DNA from: Candidatus Woesearchaeota archaeon
GTDB lineage: Archaea > Nanobdellota > Nanobdellia > Woesearchaeales > UBA525
DNA length: 6,610 nucleotides
Reading direction: 5' to 3'
Assembly (NCBI GenBank): GCA_013331575.1
Contig: DUGD01000098.1
Location: forward strand, 1-6,610
Shown here in pieces: positions 4,987-6,610 of the stretch (position 1 is the stretch's first letter; each line of letters opens with the position of its first letter). The notes beneath the pieces were generated by a model that was given only the letters and a program-made list of their open reading frames with translations, was not told where the DNA came from and did no database searches. Made by a program: the position numbers and the translations under genes.

Positions 4987-5780
4987 AATTCCACCGGTGG
5001 TCGCTGCGATTTGATGGTGACGAGGAAGAATATCTGCACGATAATGCTCGCGGAGACGATGAGCCCGAACAGGAGAAGATCCATGGTGATGCCGATGAAC
5101 GTCGCGAGGACGAGCAGCATGATGGTGCCTAATGATGGCACGATTATCGCGATCATCATGTAGAACATCGCCATGGGGTTGAGCTTGCGGCCGTACTCTT
5201 TGACCGCTATCTCCTGTTCGCGCACGATCATATCGATGACGCTGCCCAATGCCGAGCTCACTTCGCTGCCGGTCTTGAGGCTGTTGAGTATCTGCCAATA
5301 TATCCGTCGCAGATCATTCGATGGAGCGAGTTGCACCGCCTCGTTTATCGCCTCCTCCATAGGAGTTCCGAGGTCTACGCGGCGGTTTATCTCAGCGAAA
5401 TACTTGCCGACGTACTCGTAGTTGCGTGCGATATTATTGAACGCATCGTACATCGGGACTCCGCTCTCGAGCTCGATGATGAGGAAGCGGCCTGCGAACA
5501 CTATCTCTTTGCTCACTGATCGCTGTATCTTGGCGAGTTGCGCATCGGTGTAATGGAAGAGGTAGAAGAACGCTGCGATGTAGATGATGGGCAGGAGAAG
5601 GAGCGCGCCCGGGCTTTTCGTGAACGAGAAGATGACTATCGTCACCGCTATGGATAGGAGCGCGCTGATGAAGAGCGTCTTTTGGATATAGTGCTCAGTG
5701 GTCTCATCCATGCGGGCTTGCGCGAGCTTGAATCGCAAGTCAGGGAATCGCTGTGCGATGAACTTATGGATTGTCGCCAT
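4983..5780 (-). CDS. T2SF (TadB/GspF-like) pilus assembly platform protein
   Basis: A 265-residue membrane protein, close to the size of a single-domain T2SF protein. Helices lie at about 34-53, 58-76, 203-227 and 233-256, around a cytoplasmic helical domain containing the family motifs: ELESGVPMYDAFNNIA at 103-118 and the matching second segment LNSLKTGSEVSSALGSVID at 165-183. ATG 5780 is 16 bases after the ATPase stop, and the gene ends in an ATGA overlap with the second T2SF gene, so the three are one operon with coupled translation. Tandem T2SF proteins beside one ATPase are the usual arrangement in Tad-like systems and in archaeal pilus loci such as the Epd pili of methanococci; the two probably pair to form the platform. 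It lacks the long N-terminal extension of its neighbour. Confidence 0.92.
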   Translation of the reverse strand: MATIHKFIAQRFPDLRFKLAQARMDETTEHYIQKTLFISALLSIAVTIVIFSFTKSPGALLLLPIIYIAAFFYLFHYTDAQLAKIQRSVSKEIVFAGRFLIIELESGVPMYDAFNNIARNYEYVGKYFAEINRRVDLGTPMEEAINEAVQLAPSNDLRRIYWQILNSLKTGSEVSSALGSVIDMIVREQEIAVKEYGRKLNPMAMFYMMIAIIVPSLGTIMLLVLATFIGITMDLLLFGLIVSASIIVQIFFLVTIKSQRPPVEL

Positions 5781-5796
5781 GGTCGGTCACGATAGC

Positions 5797-6610
5797 TCAC
5801 TGCTGTTTTTTCGGCGCACCCGCCCGTGCCGCGTGCGTGATTGGTGCGGGCGCGTCAGTAGTCACTCCTGCCCCAGTCGGAGGTGCTGTCTGTGCTGATG
5901 GCTGCATAATAGGTGCTGCCTGCGGCGGCATCGGTGCCACGAACGGTTTGTTCGCTTTCACGAAACGCATGAGGTTCTCCTTGTCCGTGTAATATTCTGC
6001 TATGACCCGTCCTACATCATCGACGGCGGTGATGCCTTGCTTGACAAGGTATTCGATGACTGTCTGTTTCTCGCGTAATTCGCTTCGTATCTCTGCATCC
6101 GAGTAACCGGTGTAGAGGCGGAGGTTGTCATAGAACGACCGTGATTTTCCGGCCGGCACCAAGCGGTCCTTTTTCGAATCGTACTGCAAGATGACATTCG
6201 CTTTGCTGTCTTCCGTTATCTCCGCTATCTGGAATGTGCGGCGATTGCCGGTGCGACGGTTACGGAATTGCACGATGAGAAGTGAGATGGCCGGCAACAT
6301 GATGGGCGGTATCTCGATGGGAGCGTTCGTGAGACGATCGATCGCCTCACGGGCATTGTTTGCGTGGAACGTGGCGTAGACAGAGTGGCCCGTGTGGATA
6401 GCCTCGAAAAGAGTCTCCGCCTCGACTTTCCGGCGGACTTCTCCGACGATGATGCGGTCGGGACGCATACGGAGCGAGTTGATGAGGAGATCGCCCATAG
6501 AGACTTTGCCTTTTCCTTCGGCGTTCGCAAGGCGTGTGTTCATAGGCACCCAGTGGAGGAACGACGGTAATTGTATCTCGCGCGTATCCTCGATGCTGAT
6601 GATGCGCTGG
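5797..6610 (-). CDS. VirB11/TadA-like secretion ATPase, C-terminal part (5' end outside window)
   Basis: The frame is open from the right edge (first full codon at 6609), giving 270 residues; in-frame GTG 6549 and ATG 6543 are internal, because conserved motifs lie upstream of them. Visible motifs of the type II/IV secretion ATPase family, in order, are the Asp box IEDTREIQLP (6-15), a Walker B region RPDRIIVGEVR (49-59), and the His box HTGHSVYATFHANN (72-85). Walker A and the N-terminal domain must lie beyond the window. The protein powers pilin assembly by ATP hydrolysis at the cytoplasmic face, with the two T2SF proteins downstream as its membrane partners. After the ATPase core comes a helical segment (about 165-220, with YLVKQGITAVDDVGRVIAEY), seen in archaeal members as I recall them, then a 48-residue Pro, Ala and Thr-rich tail ending PKKQQ, probably disordered and unusual. 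Confidence 0.93.
   Translation of the reverse strand, partial: QRIISIEDTREIQLPSFLHWVPMNTRLANAEGKGKVSMGDLLINSLRMRPDRIIVGEVRRKVEAETLFEAIHTGHSVYATFHANNAREAIDRLTNAPIEIPPIMLPAISLLIVQFRNRRTGNRRTFQIAEITEDSKANVILQYDSKKDRLVPAGKSRSFYDNLRLYTGYSDAEIRSELREKQTVIEYLVKQGITAVDDVGRVIAEYYTDKENLMRFVKANKPFVAPMPPQAAPIMQPSAQTAPPTGAGVTTDAPAPITHAARAGAPKKQQ

Noticed and set aside
4425..5163. Several plus-strand frames opposite the T2SF genes
   Set aside because: All are antisense to genes with clear T2SF motifs and helices; their translations are rich in Arg, Ser and Cys without motifs.
4987..5298. Upstream extension of the second T2SF frame to give a 581-residue protein
   Set aside because: It overlaps the first T2SF gene in another frame, its translation is an Arg/His/Asp-rich shadow, and the ATGA overlap at 4983-4986 with GGTGG before it gives a better start.
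1..6610. tRNA or rRNA genes
   Set aside because: I looked for the conserved T-loop motif and cloverleaf arms in the non-coding stretches on both strands and found none.

Overview
The window looks archaeal, most likely from a DPANN-type lineage with roughly balanced base composition. The evidence is two pilins with class III signal peptides of the QAAMEF...YGWA type, a VirB11/TadA-like secretion ATPase followed by two single-domain T2SF (TadB/TadC/GspF-like) membrane proteins, an archaeal RelE-type toxin with its antitoxin, TATA boxes preceded by purine-rich BRE-like elements, genes that appear leaderless, GGTGG-type ribosome binding sites, and T-tract terminators. The lineage is an inference from gene content; there is no rRNA or tRNA to fix it.

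Layout, left to right. (1) Positions 1-1089, plus strand: the C-terminal part of a four-helix membrane protein, then a 190-residue single-pass protein with ten cysteines in its outer domain; the pair ends at a T-rich terminator. (2) Positions 1090-1372: no confident gene, only an open minus-strand frame with one membrane-helix-like stretch. (3) Positions 1373-2504, minus strand: two paralogous pilin-like genes, each with its own TATA box. One appears leaderless; the other has a leader of about 36 bases and a good ribosome binding site. (4) Positions 2700-3168, plus strand: a RelB/RelE-like toxin-antitoxin pair with its own promoter; the genes overlap by 14 bases. (5) Positions 3169-3552: a spacer with three 15-base repeats at 26-27 base spacing, a TATA-like element, two hairpins and traces of a decayed reading frame. 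(6) Positions 3553-6610, minus strand: an operon for the pilus assembly motor and platform (ATPase, first T2SF protein, second T2SF protein), cut by the right edge, so the Walker A part of the ATPase lies outside.

How it fits together. The ATPase, two platform proteins and two pilins are the core of an archaeal type IV pilus-like or secretion filament; a prepilin peptidase is needed but is not in the window. The Cys-rich protein and its membrane neighbour may be accessory envelope proteins, which is inferred only from position and topology. The toxin-antitoxin pair has no evident functional link to the filament. I see no wholly new system. The unusual points are the long disordered extensions on the assembly proteins, the different expression modes of the two pilins, a cysteine-flanked RGD on one pilin, and the repeat/hairpin spacer.
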